DNA of 64,000 nt from an uncultured Eubacteriales bacterium. Its GTDB lineage: Bacteria; Bacillota; Clostridia; Lachnospirales; Lachnospiraceae. Every line of letters begins with the position of its first letter. Positions within the stretch are counted from its first letter, which is position 1. Of this stretch, positions 1 to 10,300 are shown in pieces. The notes under the pieces were generated by a model. It worked only from the letters and a program-made list of their open reading frames with translations. It was not told the origin of the DNA and did no database searches. The stretch is from NCBI GenBank assembly GCA_900319795.1, contig ONPU01000014.1, forward strand, positions 1 to 64,000. The letters are read 5' to 3'. The translations under genes and the position numbers were made by a program.

Positions 1-90
1 TGTGGAAATAACTCCTTCTTGCGCGGTTACTTGAGAGCCCGGACCTGATTGCAGTTCTATCATACCGATGATCGTTGAGTAACTTTGCAT
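1..90 (-). CDS. 5' end of an unknown gene cut by the window edge
   Basis: Read on the minus strand, a GAGAAAGGAGCGCACA ribosome site precedes an ATG at 90 and an open frame of 30 codons that runs off the left edge without a stop. The start of the protein reads MQSYSTIIGMIELQSGPGSQ. I recognise no family in so short a piece. It is divergent from the YitT gene at 225, and the 134 bases between them must carry both promoters. The gene call rests on the ribosome site and open frame only. Confidence 0.6.
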   Translation of the reverse strand, partial: MQSYSTIIGMIELQSGPGSQVTAQEGVIST

Positions 91-224
91 TGTGCGCTCC
101 TTTCTCAACTGAAGGTGAATGTGTTTCACCGGACAGATCAATGATGTAAAGTCATTGCTGGAACAGATAGACAACTTGAATATCAGGGTGTAAGCTAAGC
201 AATATACATACAAAAGGGACTGAC

Positions 225-1115
225 ATGCAAAACAACACAGTGAACATTCAACCAATGATTCGCCGAAGCAAACTCGGCAGGTTACTTTTTAACAATCTTC
301 ACTATGATCTGATCGGCAGCATCGCGCTCGCGATCGGGATCACGACATTTGCAAAATATGGTGAATTTGCGCCCGGCGGAATATCAGGTATTTCCCTGAT
401 GCTGAGCTACCTGTTTCATCTGCCGGTCGGTGCAACGGCATTTGTTTTGAACATTCCGCTGATTATTCTGAGTTACCGCGTGGTCGGGAAGGAATTCATT
501 TTCAAAACCATGCGGTCACTGATTATTTCGACATTTTTTATGGATGTCGTGTTTGAAATGCTTCCTCATTATGTAGGGGATCCGACTTTGGCATCCGTAT
601 TCTCCGGTGTCTTCTGCGGAATCGGAATGGCGATGTTCTACCTTCACGGAAGCAGTTCCGGCGGAACGGATTTCCTCATTATGTCCATCAAGGTGCGGCA
701 TCCGTATCTTCCGTTCGGGTACATTACAATGATCCTCGACGTGATCGTGATCTGCCTGGGCTGGCCGGTATTCGGAAATATCAACGCCGTTCTGTACGGC
801 CTCGTCTGTTCGTTTACGATGTCGATCGTGATGGATAAGATTCTTTACGGCAGGGACGCAGCAAAGCTTCTTATTATAATCAGCGATAAAAACGACGAGA
901 TCGCGAAACGCATCAGCGAACGGACGGGAAGAAGTTCCACTCTGCTTCATGGGACCGGCACCTATTTACATACAGACAAAGACGTTCTTTTGTGCGCCTG
1001 TTCCAGAACGCAGGTGTATCTGATCACGGAAGAAATTCGTACTGTAGCTCCGGAAGCGTTCATTATGGTGACGGAGACCAGTGAGATTTTCGGGGAAGGA
1101 TTTATTGAAAAATAA
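225..1115 (+). CDS. YitT family membrane protein (DUF161 + DUF2179)
   Basis: This 296-residue protein has the YitT layout. Several hydrophobic segments fill roughly residues 25-205, including the family-typical GEFAPGGISGIS and HGSSSGGTDFL stretches. A soluble DUF2179 domain follows from about 210 to 290 (AAKLLIIISDKNDEIAKRI, then TGTYLHTDKDVLLC). It is an inner-membrane protein of unknown molecular function; some homologues are annotated as permeases without proof. Length is normal for the family. It appears monocistronic, with a hairpin just after its stop and a promoter for the next gene after that. Confidence 0.9.
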   Translation: MQNNTVNIQPMIRRSKLGRLLFNNLHYDLIGSIALAIGITTFAKYGEFAPGGISGISLMLSYLFHLPVGATAFVLNIPLIILSYRVVGKEFIFKTMRSLIISTFFMDVVFEMLPHYVGDPTLASVFSGVFCGIGMAMFYLHGSSSGGTDFLIMSIKVRHPYLPFGYITMILDVIVICLGWPVFGNINAVLYGLVCSFTMSIVMDKILYGRDAAKLLIIISDKNDEIAKRISERTGRSSTLLHGTGTYLHTDKDVLLCACSRTQVYLITEEIRTVAPEAFIMVTETSEIFGEGFIEK

Positions 1116-1118
1116 AAC

Positions 1119-1153
1119 GGCCCCGGATATGGAGGAGACCGGGGTCTTCTTAT
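1119..1153 (+). terminator. Probable intrinsic terminator after the YitT gene
   Basis: GGCCCCGG (1119-1126) pairs with CCGGGGTC (1139-1146) with one G-U pair, around a 12-base loop. A T-rich stretch TTCTTATT follows. It begins right after the TAA stop. The T tract is weak. Confidence 0.6.
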
Positions 1154-1171
1154 TGGTGTGAAAAACGCTTG

Positions 1172-1200
1172 TTGTCCGTTTCGGAATCAAGTAGTATAAG
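1172..1200 (+). promoter_or_regulatory. Predicted sigma-A promoter for the SGNH hydrolase gene
   Basis: TTGTCC (1172-1177) and TATAAG (1195-1200) are separated by 17 bases, about 39 bases before the start codon. Prediction by consensus only. Confidence 0.5.
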
Positions 1201-1238
1201 AATGAGAGCTGAAATTAAAGATCCGTAAAGGAGGTACC

Positions 1239-1970
1239 ATGCGGTTTGCCAGGCTGATATCTGCAATCCTTATCACTATTTTGCTCATACCGGCATCAGC
1301 TTATGCTTCAGAGACGAATAATTCAGAGACGAATGCTTCAGAGACGAACGATTTAGAGACGGATGCTTCAGAGACGAATACTTCTGAGACGAATGATGTG
1401 AACAAGGTGATTCTCTTCGGAGATTCCTACGGCAGGCATCCCCGTTCGGCCGAGGCACACTGGCACGATGAAGTGAAATCGGTATTTGGGATTCCGGATG
1501 AAAATGTGATTACCAAAGTCCGCAGCGGAAGCGGATTTACTGTGTCTAAAAAGAAGAAAAATTTCGTTGCACAGATTAGGAAAATGAGCCCGGACGCTTC
1601 TGTCAATATGATTCTGATTGTCGGAGGTGTCAGAAATGATATGCACCATTCGAAAAAATACACAAAAGCGCGGATGACATTATTCAATGAAATTGCCAGA
1701 CGGAAATTTCCGAACGCGACGATTTATTATGCGATTCCGAACTGGAGCACGGAAAACAAAAAGATCAAGAGAAAACTGTTGGCAAGAAAGCGCTTTTGTA
1801 ATTCTGTAGCAAAATCGCTGCATTGGAAACGGTTGAAAAAGACAGAGAAGTGTCTGTACAAAGTGAAAAGATGGTATGAGAAAGATCGGCATCATCCCAA
1901 TAAAAAGGGACAGCGAATCATTTCAAAATCCTTGATCAAGAATTTGAAAAAGTTCACAGCCTTTTCGTAA
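1239..1970 (+). CDS. Exported SGNH/GDSL-type hydrolase
   Basis: AAAGGAGG lies just before the ATG. Residues 1-23 form a signal peptide ending at AYA. Six ETN-rich pentapeptides follow (residues 23-52), probably a linker. The SGNH hydrolase fold then shows block I FGDSYG with Ser63 as likely nucleophile, a GGVRND stretch near 129-134, and DRHHP near 216-220 carrying the catalytic Asp and His. Family members are esterases, lipases or carbohydrate deacetylases, and the substrate cannot be read here. The C-terminal half is rich in Lys and Arg, which suggests binding to an anionic surface. A lytic or capsule-modifying role is inference only. Confidence 0.8.
   Translation: MRFARLISAILITILLIPASAYASETNNSETNASETNDLETDASETNTSETNDVNKVILFGDSYGRHPRSAEAHWHDEVKSVFGIPDENVITKVRSGSGFTVSKKKKNFVAQIRKMSPDASVNMILIVGGVRNDMHHSKKYTKARMTLFNEIARRKFPNATIYYAIPNWSTENKKIKRKLLARKRFCNSVAKSLHWKRLKKTEKCLYKVKRWYEKDRHHPNKKGQRIISKSLIKNLKKFTAFS
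1305..1394 (+). repeat. Six 15-bp tandem repeats coding an ETN-rich linker
   Basis: Six units of the form GCTTCAGAGACGAAT, with one to four changes each, lie in frame in the SGNH hydrolase gene. They code ASETN, NSETN, ASETN, DLETD, ASETN and TSETN. Because the unit is a multiple of three, copy-number change would alter linker length without a frameshift. Confidence 0.9.
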
Positions 1971-1987
1971 TCTCACCCTTGTATCTT

Positions 1988-2015
1988 TTGATGGATTGAG
2001 TTATTACTGTATAGT
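1988..2015 (+). promoter_or_regulatory. Predicted sigma-A promoter for the SH3 protein gene
   Basis: TTGATG (1988-1993) and TATAGT (2010-2015) are separated by 16 bases, 35 bases before the start codon of the next gene. Confidence 0.5.
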
Positions 2016-2050
2016 GATTATAGCAAAAGCTTAAGAAAGGAGCATTTTTT

Positions 2051-2995
2051 ATGAGCATGTTTAAAAAGAGCTTTGTGCTGTTTGCTGCAATGATGACATT
2101 GTGGGCTGCATGCATCACCTGCCGGGCGGAGATTCGTCCCGCTTACGGTCCGGGGCAGATCGGGCTTACATCTTCGGTTCTGTGCGAAAGCCTGCCGGTT
2201 CATAAGGAAGCAAGCGCTGACTCGGAAAAAGTCCAGGAGTTGAAAGCCGGAGACCGGATTATGGTGATGGAACAGCAGGATGGATGGGCACATATCGCCG
2301 TTTCAGACGCTGTGGACGCAGAGCCTCCGGGGTGGGTAAAAACCGATTTCCTTGCCATTGACCCGGCCTGGTACAAGACTGAAGATACGACTCTGGTATA
2401 TGCCTGGAACGATCTGAAGGCAAATAAAGTCGCTGAGGTGCAGAAGGATACCGAGCTGCCGATCCTGAAGGATGACGGCGAATGGGTTGTCGTCGGCATC
2501 AACGGCGCGTCCGGCTGGATTCATAAGACGGATGCTGAAATTGCCGAACTGAACAAAAAGAATTCCGAAGAGACCAAGAAGGCTTCTGAAGAAAACAAGA
2601 CGACTGCCGGCGAGAGCAAAAAGACGGCCGCGGCGGATGACTCGTTCACAGTTTATGCTGAGGACGGAAGCACGGCTGTGATTCATCTGGCTGATGGCAC
2701 GATGTATGCGGACGAAAAGGGCAGAACCTATTCGAATATCCGCGGCGATATGTACTACTGCATCGAAACGGATACGACCTACGCCGCAGACCCCAGTGTC
2801 TGGGTAAACGGTGAGCCGACACCTGACGATGCTGATGATGCTGATGATGCTGATGATGTCGACGATGTCGACGACGATGATGATGACGATGATGTCGATG
2901 ACGTTGATGACACGGATGATGACGGATGGACCGGCGCTGACTTCGGCGAAAATCCGGATTATGTATACGAAGATGAAGAGGAAGCTGAAGGCTGA
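2051..2995 (+). CDS. Exported SH3-domain protein with an acidic C-terminal tail
   Basis: AAGAAAGGAG precedes the ATG. Residues 1-26 form a signal peptide (FAAMMTLWAACITCRAE). A bacterial SH3-like domain spans about residues 38-95 (VLCESLPVHKEASADSEKV then GWAHIAV and PGWVKTDFL). A second, weaker SH3-like copy follows at about 105-160. A Lys/Glu/Thr-rich linker (168-195) leads to a small unrecognised domain (200-255), and the protein ends in about 33 Asp-dominated residues and a Glu-rich end. Exported SH3 domains often bind peptidoglycan or mediate protein contacts; the acidic tail could bind cations. No catalytic domain is visible. Confidence 0.75.
   Translation: MSMFKKSFVLFAAMMTLWAACITCRAEIRPAYGPGQIGLTSSVLCESLPVHKEASADSEKVQELKAGDRIMVMEQQDGWAHIAVSDAVDAEPPGWVKTDFLAIDPAWYKTEDTTLVYAWNDLKANKVAEVQKDTELPILKDDGEWVVVGINGASGWIHKTDAEIAELNKKNSEETKKASEENKTTAGESKKTAAADDSFTVYAEDGSTAVIHLADGTMYADEKGRTYSNIRGDMYYCIETDTTYAADPSVWVNGEPTPDDADDADDADDVDDVDDDDDDDDVDDVDDTDDDGWTGADFGENPDYVYEDEEEAEG
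2825..2923 (+). repeat. GAT/GAC/GCT trinucleotide-rich tract coding poly-acidic tail
   Basis: About 100 bases of near-tandem GATGATGCT, GTCGAC and GAT units code the run of Asp with Ala and Val. The low-complexity repeat is in frame. It also creates spurious open frames on both strands, which are not genes. Confidence 0.9.
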
Positions 2996-3023
2996 GTAAA
3001 AAGCGGCAGAAGAGTTCGTTACG

Positions 3024-3049
3024 GGCGCCCCTTGAGGGGGCGCCTTTTT
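3024..3049 (+). terminator. Intrinsic terminator after the SH3 protein gene
   Basis: GGCGCCCC (3024-3031) pairs perfectly with GGGGCGCC (3037-3044) around a 5-base loop, followed by TTTTT. Confidence 0.92.
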
Positions 3050-3075
3050 ACTTTGAGCATTCATGAGACAAACCC

Positions 3076-3105
3076 GTGACAAGAAAGCGGAATCAGTGGT
3101 AAAAT
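3076..3105 (+). promoter_or_regulatory. Predicted promoter for the 5TM-SpoIIE signalling cluster
   Basis: GTGACA (3076-3081) and TAAAAT (3100-3105) are 18 bases apart, lying after the preceding terminator and about 80 bases before the start codon at 3184. Confidence 0.4.
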
Positions 3106-3183
3106 ACAGTATTGTCAATCGACATGGATTATATCTTGGAAAAGGATTTCGACATGAAATCATTTCCTTCCTGAAGGAGAAAA

Positions 3184-5601
3184 ATGATGCTGTTCATGAT
3201 TTTCCAAATGACGGCTGTCACTTTATCATATGTGTTTTTGACATCGGTTCTGTGGAAATTTGCTCAGAAAAGGAAGATGACCTCCTCTCTCAGAATCGCC
3301 ATCGGCGTCATCTACGGTCTGTGTGCCGTAATGGCCACCCACTTCGGGGTTGACTACAGCCATATGATGCTGAATGTCCGTGATATGGGCCCGCTTTCGG
3401 CAGGCCTTTTTTTCGACCCTGTATCCGGCATTCTCGCAGGCCTGATTGGGGGTATTGAACGGTATATAGCAGGAACATACTGGGGCGTGGGAAGCTATAC
3501 GCGCATTGCGTGCGCCATATCTACATGCCTTGCCGGTTTTGTGGCTGCGGCCATGCACATTTTTATTTTCAAAAGAAAAAAGCCTTTCGCGATGTATGCC
3601 TATTTTATGGGGGCGGTCATGGAGGTTTTCCACATGTACGTCGTGTTCATTACCCATCGGGAAGATATGAGCATGGCTCTTTATGTCGTGAAAACATGCG
3701 GCCCTCCGATGATCGTGTTTACCGGTCTTGGCATGGCGGCTTCCTCAATTGCTCTGAAAGTCATCGCAGGTGAATGGAAGAATCCCTTCCGAAAAGTTGA
3801 AGAGGATGAGATTCCCGTTTCCGTGCGTTTCCAGTTCTGGCTTTTTGCGGTCACTTTTATCATCCTTATACTGAACTTTCTGTTCACATTTGCCATCCAG
3901 TCCCAGTCCGCCATTCAGAAAGCGGAAGATACCCTGGAAGCGGCTTCGGATGATATCCGCCGGACTTATGACGAGCTGCAGAAGACCGGGAAAAGCATCA
4001 ACGAACGGACCAATGAGCAGGCCTGTACGGAAGCCATGGCGATCGCGGAGGCAATTGACCGCACCGGCGGGGTCCGGAATACCGACAATGAGCTCCTTAA
4101 GAATATGAGGACGATCTATGGCCTTGTTTCCGTGACTGTCACGGACAAAGAGGGAAATGTGATCGCAAGTGACGGTGAATCGCCGCTGTACACGAAGAAG
4201 CTTAAGGAAGTGCTGGACGGGACGAAGGAATCGCTTGCAGTGAAAGCGGTGTCCGGAAATGTGGCAGCAGGCGCCGGGTGTACTGACGGCATGGTGCAGG
4301 TTGTGATCGACAGAAGCAGCCTTACGCAGGCAGTCAATATGGCCGGTCTTAACATTATGCTTTCCTACTATCATGTGGGAAGCGCAGGTTCATTTGACAT
4401 CATCTCAGACAGCGGGCTCATAAGCAGCGGAAGTCACGGCGGGACGACACTTGGCAACGAAGACAAGGTCCGCCTCAAAGGGCGTCCGATGGAAGTCTGT
4501 TTCCGGACGAAGCTTTTTGATGAAGATTCTCTGTGCCGCATTGAGGAACTGAGTCAGGGGCTGTCTCTGCTGGTCCGGCTTCCGGTCAGTGAGGTCTATG
4601 CGGACCGCGATGCCCAGACCTATGAGACGGCATTTGCCGCCATAATCCTGTTCGCGGTGATCTACGTACTCATTTCCATGCTTGTGCAGAATATCGTCGT
4701 AGACAACCTGAATCTGGTCAATGCATCCTTGTCACGGATTACACAGGGACATCTGGACGAAGTCGTTTCGGTACGCTATTCTTCCGAATTCGCCTCGCTG
4801 TCCAACGATATCAACCAGACAGTAAGTGTACTGAAAGGGTATATCGAGGCCGCGGAAAAGAGGATTGAGCAGGAACTGGAGTTCGCGCGGGAAATTCAGG
4901 CGGCCTCACTTCCCAGAAACTTCAGTTATCCCCGCCATGATTTTGAGACCTTCGCGACAATGGATCCGGCCAGGGAGGTCGGAGGCGATTTCTATGACAT
5001 TTTCTTTGTGGGCCTCAATAAACTCGCGCTTGTCATTGCGGATGTTTCGGGGAAAGGGATCCCGGCAGCCCTGTTTATGATGCGTGCAAAAACGACCATT
5101 CGGGGCCTGGCGGAATCCGGCCAGTCTCCTTCGGAAATCCTCTATCGCGCCAATAACACGCTTTGTGAGGGCAATGATGTGGATATGTTCGTGACTGCCT
5201 GGCTGGGCATTATCGACCTGACTTCGGGAAAGATGGTCTGCGCCAACGCAGGACACGAATATCCGGCAGTGAAGTATGGAGATGGGGATTACGAACTGAT
5301 CAAGGACAAACATGGTCTCGTTCTGGCCGCTATGGAGGATGTACGGTTCACTGAGTACGAAATCAGTCTCAATCCGGGCGATAAACTGTTCGTGTATACG
5401 GACGGAATCCCGGAGGCGATTGATTCCAATGAGGAACAGTACGGAACGGAACGTCTGACAAAAGCCCTCAATGAGGTGAAAGATGAGCCGATGGACGCCG
5501 TGCTTCCGGCCGTTCGTGAAAATATAGCGGCGTTTGTAGGAGATGCCGACCAGTTTGATGACATCACGATGCTGGGCTTCGCGTATTACGGTGTTATTTG
5601 A
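3184..5601 (+). CDS. Membrane sensor (5TM-LYT type) with HAMP and SpoIIE/PP2C phosphatase domain
   Basis: CTGAAGGAG precedes ATG 3184. Residues 1-190 hold five to six membrane segments resembling the 5TMR-LYT receptor (GPLSAGLFFDPVSGILAGLI, then GGIERYIAGTYWGVGSYTRI). A further membrane segment near 220-240 leads into an extracytoplasmic sensor of about 240 residues, closed by a segment at about 484-507. A HAMP region follows. Residues about 575-805 form a SpoIIE-type serine phosphatase: EVGGDFYD, IADVSGKGIPAALFM and GDQFDDITML are metal-binding motifs. The enzyme should dephosphorylate an anti-sigma-antagonist-type protein at the membrane in response to an outside ligand; its target is not in the window. 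It heads a signalling cluster with the next two genes. Confidence 0.88.
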   Translation: MMLFMIFQMTAVTLSYVFLTSVLWKFAQKRKMTSSLRIAIGVIYGLCAVMATHFGVDYSHMMLNVRDMGPLSAGLFFDPVSGILAGLIGGIERYIAGTYWGVGSYTRIACAISTCLAGFVAAAMHIFIFKRKKPFAMYAYFMGAVMEVFHMYVVFITHREDMSMALYVVKTCGPPMIVFTGLGMAASSIALKVIAGEWKNPFRKVEEDEIPVSVRFQFWLFAVTFIILILNFLFTFAIQSQSAIQKAEDTLEAASDDIRRTYDELQKTGKSINERTNEQACTEAMAIAEAIDRTGGVRNTDNELLKNMRTIYGLVSVTVTDKEGNVIASDGESPLYTKKLKEVLDGTKESLAVKAVSGNVAAGAGCTDGMVQVVIDRSSLTQAVNMAGLNIMLSYYHVGSAGSFDIISDSGLISSGSHGGTTLGNEDKVRLKGRPMEVCFRTKLFDEDSLCRIEELSQGLSLLVRLPVSEVYADRDAQTYETAFAAIILFAVIYVLISMLVQNIVVDNLNLVNASLSRITQGHLDEVVSVRYSSEFASLSNDINQTVSVLKGYIEAAEKRIEQELEFAREIQAASLPRNFSYPRHDFETFATMDPAREVGGDFYDIFFVGLNKLALVIADVSGKGIPAALFMMRAKTTIRGLAESGQSPSEILYRANNTLCEGNDVDMFVTAWLGIIDLTSGKMVCANAGHEYPAVKYGDGDYELIKDKHGLVLAAMEDVRFTEYEISLNPGDKLFVYTDGIPEAIDSNEEQYGTERLTKALNEVKDEPMDAVLPAVRENIAAFVGDADQFDDITMLGFAYYGVI

Positions 5602-5678
5602 CGGTAGATAAGATTATTTATTTTTATTATAATGGAACCAGATCAACTGCGCAGCGGCACAGGAAAAGGAGGAACCTC

Positions 5679-7337
5679 TTGAAGCACACCGGATCAGGGA
5701 AAGCACTTCTGAGTTCTCTTCTTTTTCTTGTGCTTATTTTTATATTTACTTCCTGTGGCGGGCGGACAGACGGGACAGAAGCATCCGGGACAACTGAAGC
5801 AGATCAAACGGATACGTCCCGCTTCCTGGTTGCAATCGAGGACGAGCCGGATACCGTGGATTTTCAATGTACGTCCATCCACTATACGGTAGCGCAAAAT
5901 GTATTCAACCGCCTTGTAGAGACTGAAAATGACGAGAACGGCAGCATGCAGATTCTTCCTTCCCTGGCGGAATCATGGGAGGTCTCCGAAGACGGGAAAA
6001 GCTATACGTTCCATCTTCGTGAAAATGTGACGTTCAGCAACGGGTCGCCGCTTACTTCGTCGGATGTCCTTTATACCTTCGTACGGCTCCTGACACATCC
6101 GGATTCCTGCAACGGGGATATCGCGGAGGGAATCGCGGGAGCGGCGGAACTGAAGAGCGGATCGTCTGATACTCTGGAAGGATTTCAGATTCTGGACGAC
6201 CTGAATTTTGTAATTACGCTGGAGCATCCGTTTGAGGCATTTTTATCCTGTCTTTCAACACCCGGGGCGTCTATTCTGGATGAAGAGACGACGAAAGAGG
6301 CCGGAGACCGTTTCGGAACGGATCCTTTATGGACGGTCGGAACCGGTTCCTTTATTCTTTGGAAATGGAACCATGGAGCAGGCCTCCTTCTGAAGGCAAA
6401 CCCGAATTGCTGGCAGGGTGCGCCCGGACCGGAAGGCCTCAATCTTCGCTTTGTGACCGATTCCAAGGAAGTCCGCAGGATGTTTGAGAGAGGCGAAATC
6501 GACATTCTGGATCTGGATGAAGTGGGGAATACCGCTGAGTACTACCTTCACGGAGATATCTATAAGGACAGGCTTTTTGAGGTTCCGCGGATCGGAATCA
6601 CCTATATCGCGCTCAATGAATCCATAGCGCCGCTCAACGATGTCCGGGTCCGGAAAGCCATGCAGTATTCTCTGGACCGGGCCATGCTTCTGGCCGCGGT
6701 CTATGGCGAACGGGGATCCGTCGAAAACGGTATTTTCCCGCATGGTCTCTATGGCTTTAATCCGGAGCTTCCGGAAATCCCCTATGATCCGGAAGAAGCG
6801 GAGGCGCTTCTTAATGAGGCCGGTTATCCGGATGGTTTTGACCTGACGGTCAGCGTCAATTCCTCCTCGACCCGCTGGGAGATGTCCGTGCTTCGTCTGG
6901 CTGCCTCCATGTGGGAGAAGATCGGAATCCGGGCAAAGATTGAAGTCATCGATGAAAGTGAATTCATGTCCCTTCGAAAGAGCGGAAAGCTGGCCTGTTA
7001 CACAGCCCAGTGGATGGCTGATTTCAATGATCCGGACAATTTCATTTACACATTTTTCGGAAACAGTGAGAATACCATGTTCCGCAGCCTCTGCTATCCG
7101 CGTGAAGACGTGATGGAGCGGGTGAGGAACGCGCGGACAATCCGGGATCCGGAACAGCGGATCGCGGAATACAGGGATCTGGAAGAGAAGATTGTTCAGG
7201 AGGATGCGGCCTGGATTCCGCTCTATTCCAGGGACCGCTGTTATGTGACATCCGAAAGACTCGAAGGGATAACAGCTGCCTGGAATGGTTCCGTCAAAAA
7301 CGAATACCGCAAAATGACAATTGCTGACGCCGGGTAA
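5679..7337 (+). CDS. Family 5 solute-binding lipoprotein (peptide/nickel type)
   Basis: The start is the TTG at 5679, which follows AGGAAAAGGAGG and gives a clean lipoprotein signal (LLFLVLIFIFTSCGG, lipidated Cys near 27). The mature 525 residues are an SBP_bac_5 protein like OppA/DppA: ESWEVSEDGKSYTFHLRENV near the N-terminus, VRKAMQYSLDR in the middle and LRLAASMWEKIGI later. Such proteins bind oligopeptides, nickel complexes or other ligands at the outer membrane face. No matching permease or ATPase genes lie nearby. It sits between a membrane phosphatase and a dCache-EAL protein, so it may present a ligand to a sensor instead of, or as well as, a transporter (inference). Confidence 0.88.
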   Translation: MKHTGSGKALLSSLLFLVLIFIFTSCGGRTDGTEASGTTEADQTDTSRFLVAIEDEPDTVDFQCTSIHYTVAQNVFNRLVETENDENGSMQILPSLAESWEVSEDGKSYTFHLRENVTFSNGSPLTSSDVLYTFVRLLTHPDSCNGDIAEGIAGAAELKSGSSDTLEGFQILDDLNFVITLEHPFEAFLSCLSTPGASILDEETTKEAGDRFGTDPLWTVGTGSFILWKWNHGAGLLLKANPNCWQGAPGPEGLNLRFVTDSKEVRRMFERGEIDILDLDEVGNTAEYYLHGDIYKDRLFEVPRIGITYIALNESIAPLNDVRVRKAMQYSLDRAMLLAAVYGERGSVENGIFPHGLYGFNPELPEIPYDPEEAEALLNEAGYPDGFDLTVSVNSSSTRWEMSVLRLAASMWEKIGIRAKIEVIDESEFMSLRKSGKLACYTAQWMADFNDPDNFIYTFFGNSENTMFRSLCYPREDVMERVRNARTIRDPEQRIAEYRDLEEKIVQEDAAWIPLYSRDRCYVTSERLEGITAAWNGSVKNEYRKMTIADAG

Positions 7338-7350
7338 CAGGGAGGAAAAT

Positions 7351-10300
7351 ATGCATTCGATCCGCGGAAATATCATGGTTATTACGATTGTAATGATCCT
7401 TACATGCATCCTGTCCGTCTTCCTGGCCAGCTTTCTGATTATTCAAAGCGAAACCGATCAAAACTCCGTGGGCATGATGAATCTGATCAATCAGGATGCC
7501 GGAAAATCGCTTGAAAAATATTTTGAAAATATCGAGCAGTCTGTCGAGATCGCCTCGAATATCGCCATTGACAGTCTGGACAGCGTACTCCTCGTAGAAT
7601 GCGGGGCTGTCAGGACCGATCAGGAAAAATCTGTTCAGACGGATGAGCAGATCGATACTCTGAATTCTTATCTGGAAAATCACCTGAAAAAAATCCAGGC
7701 TTTCTTTTCGGGAGTGGCGGATTATACACAGGGCGTAACAGCCTATTATTATTGTATTGATCCCGAAGTCAGTAAGAGGGAGCAGGGGTTTTTCTATTTA
7801 AAAATCGGAAAAACCGGATTTATAGAACAGCCGCCGCTGGAGATTATGGATACTGATGCCGACAGGGAGCCGGATGCCGGATGGTATGCGACTGCAGTCA
7901 TGAGGGGGCGGCCTTGCTGGATTGGCCCTTATGTGTCCCCTCTGGATGAAACATGGGTTTATTCTTATACCATTCCGATCTATAAGGCCGGGATGCTGAT
8001 CGGCGTCATGGGAATGGATATTCCCTGTGACACCCTTTCTGAACAGATTAAGTCAATCCGGGTATACGATACGGGATACGTCTGTCTTCTGGCAGAGGAT
8101 AAGCGGGTCATCTATCACCCGGATCTTCCCATCGGGGCCGATCTGGACGAACTGGGGCTCAGCGTCGCAAAAGACATTTCGAAAACGGAAAGCAGCGGTG
8201 AGAAGCTGATTCGCTATTCGGTGAACGGGATTGACCGGCAGATGTCATTTTCCACACTTTCCAACGGAATGAAGCTTGTCTGTATAGCGCCTGCCAATGA
8301 GATCAACGCTCCATGGATCAGGCTGATTCGGGTGATCCTCCTGATTACGATTGTGGTGACCGCTTACTGTGTAATTCTGATTCTTCTCCTTTTGCGCAGG
8401 GTTACTTATCCTTTGAAACAGCTTACAGACGCATCCCTTCGGCTGGCGGACGCGGATTACAACGTGGATCTGGATTATCAGAAGGACAATGAAATCGGTA
8501 CCCTGACCCGCTCATTCAAGCGGATGCGGGACCAGATTAGAAGCTACATCAGCGACCTGAACCATCAGATCCATCATGACAGGCTGACGGATCTGCCCAA
8601 TATGAGGCATTTTTTCAGTCTCGCGAAAGAGGCCCGGGACCAGATGCTTGCGGAGGGTAAAGAACCTGCCGTGCTGTACTTTAATATCATCGGCATGAGA
8701 AATTACAACCGGCAGTTCGGGTTCGAAAAGGGCGACAGACTGATGGTCAATTTCGCGGAAATACTGAAGCGACAGTTTGGGGAACGCCGGACATGCCGGT
8801 TCAGCGGGGATCATTTTGCGGCAATTGCAGATGAGGACGGCGTGGAAGAAGATCTTCGGGAAGTCCTGAAAATTTGCGAAACCGCCATGGACGGGAAGAA
8901 GCTGCCCGTTCGCGTGGGTGTTTATCCGAACAGGCTTGAACACGTGGATGTGAATGTTGCCTGTGATCGAGCAAAGTATGCCTGTGAACAGAACAAGGGC
9001 GAGATTGACTCCGGCATTACCTGGTTTGATGAAGTGATGCTGAAGCAGGTCGATATCCAGCGTCATATTGTCAACAGTCTGGACAGAGCACTTTCCGAAG
9101 GCTGGGTAAAGGTCTGGTATCAGCCGATTGTACGCTCCGCCAATGGCAAGATCTGTGATGAAGAAGCTCTGGCCCGCTGGATTGATCCGGATCTCGGATT
9201 CCTTTCCCCGGCGTATTTCATTCCGGCTCTTGAGAATTCCAAGCAGATCTACAAATTGGATCTCTATGTTCTGGAACAGGTTCTTCTGAAAATGAAGAAG
9301 CAGAAAGAAGCCGGTTTCTATCTGGTACCGCAGTCTGTCAACCTGTCCCGCAAGGACTTTGAAAGCTGTGATATCGTCGAGGAAATCCGCCGCCGGGTGG
9401 ATGACGCGGGAGTCGATCACTCCATGATCACGATCGAGATTACGGAGAGCGTGATCGGCAGCGATTTCGACTTTATGAAGGAACAGGTTGCAAGATTCCA
9501 GAATCTGGGGTTCCCGGTCTGGATGGACGATTTCGGCAGCGGGTATTCTTCGCTGGACGTTCTGCAGCATATTCATTTTGACCTGATCAAATTCGATATG
9601 CGTTTTATGGAACGATTCAATGAAGGAGAGGAGACAAAGGTAATCCTGACGGAACTCATGACCATGGCCATCGGCCTCGGTACGGATACCGTCTGCGAGG
9701 GCGTAGAGCACGCGGAGCAGGTCGAGTTCCTTCGTGAAATCGGATGTACCAGAATACAGGGATACTATTACGGCAAGCCGACGCCGTTTGAGGAGATGGT
9801 TTCACTGGTTCAAAACGGGACATTCCCGGAATTCGAAAATCCGGAGGAGGCCGGATATTTCGGTTCGATCGGCCGCATCAACCTGTACGACATGACGGTG
9901 CTTTCAAGTGAGAACGACCAGTCTTTGACGCAGTATTTCAACAACCTGCCCATGAGCATCATGGAAGTCAGCGGGACAAAGATGAGATATATCCGCTGCA
10001 ACAGTTCTTTCCGCGACTTTATGAAGCGTACGCTGGGACTTCGTTACAGTCAGGAAGAAACGGATTTTAAGGACCTCGCTGATGTTCCCGGTATGGCGAC
10101 ACTGAAAGCCATTGTTCAGTGCAGCCGGGACGGGAAACGCATCGTCGCGGATGAAAGACTGGAAGGGGGCATCGTAACCCATGCGATGGTCTGGCGTGTT
10201 GCGGTGAATCCGGTTACCGGTACGGCAGCGGTTGCCATAGCGGTGCTGGCTGTTTCAAGGGCTGACGAAAACGCGGAGATGAATTACAGCCAGATGGCCA

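Noticed and set aside
2303-3163. 286-codon minus-strand frame rich in Ile and Val
   Set aside because: It is the complement of the Asp-rich repeat tract of the SH3 protein and crosses a terminator.
6327-7409. 360-codon minus-strand frame
   Set aside because: It lies wholly opposite the binding lipoprotein and the start of the dCache gene and shows no family motif.
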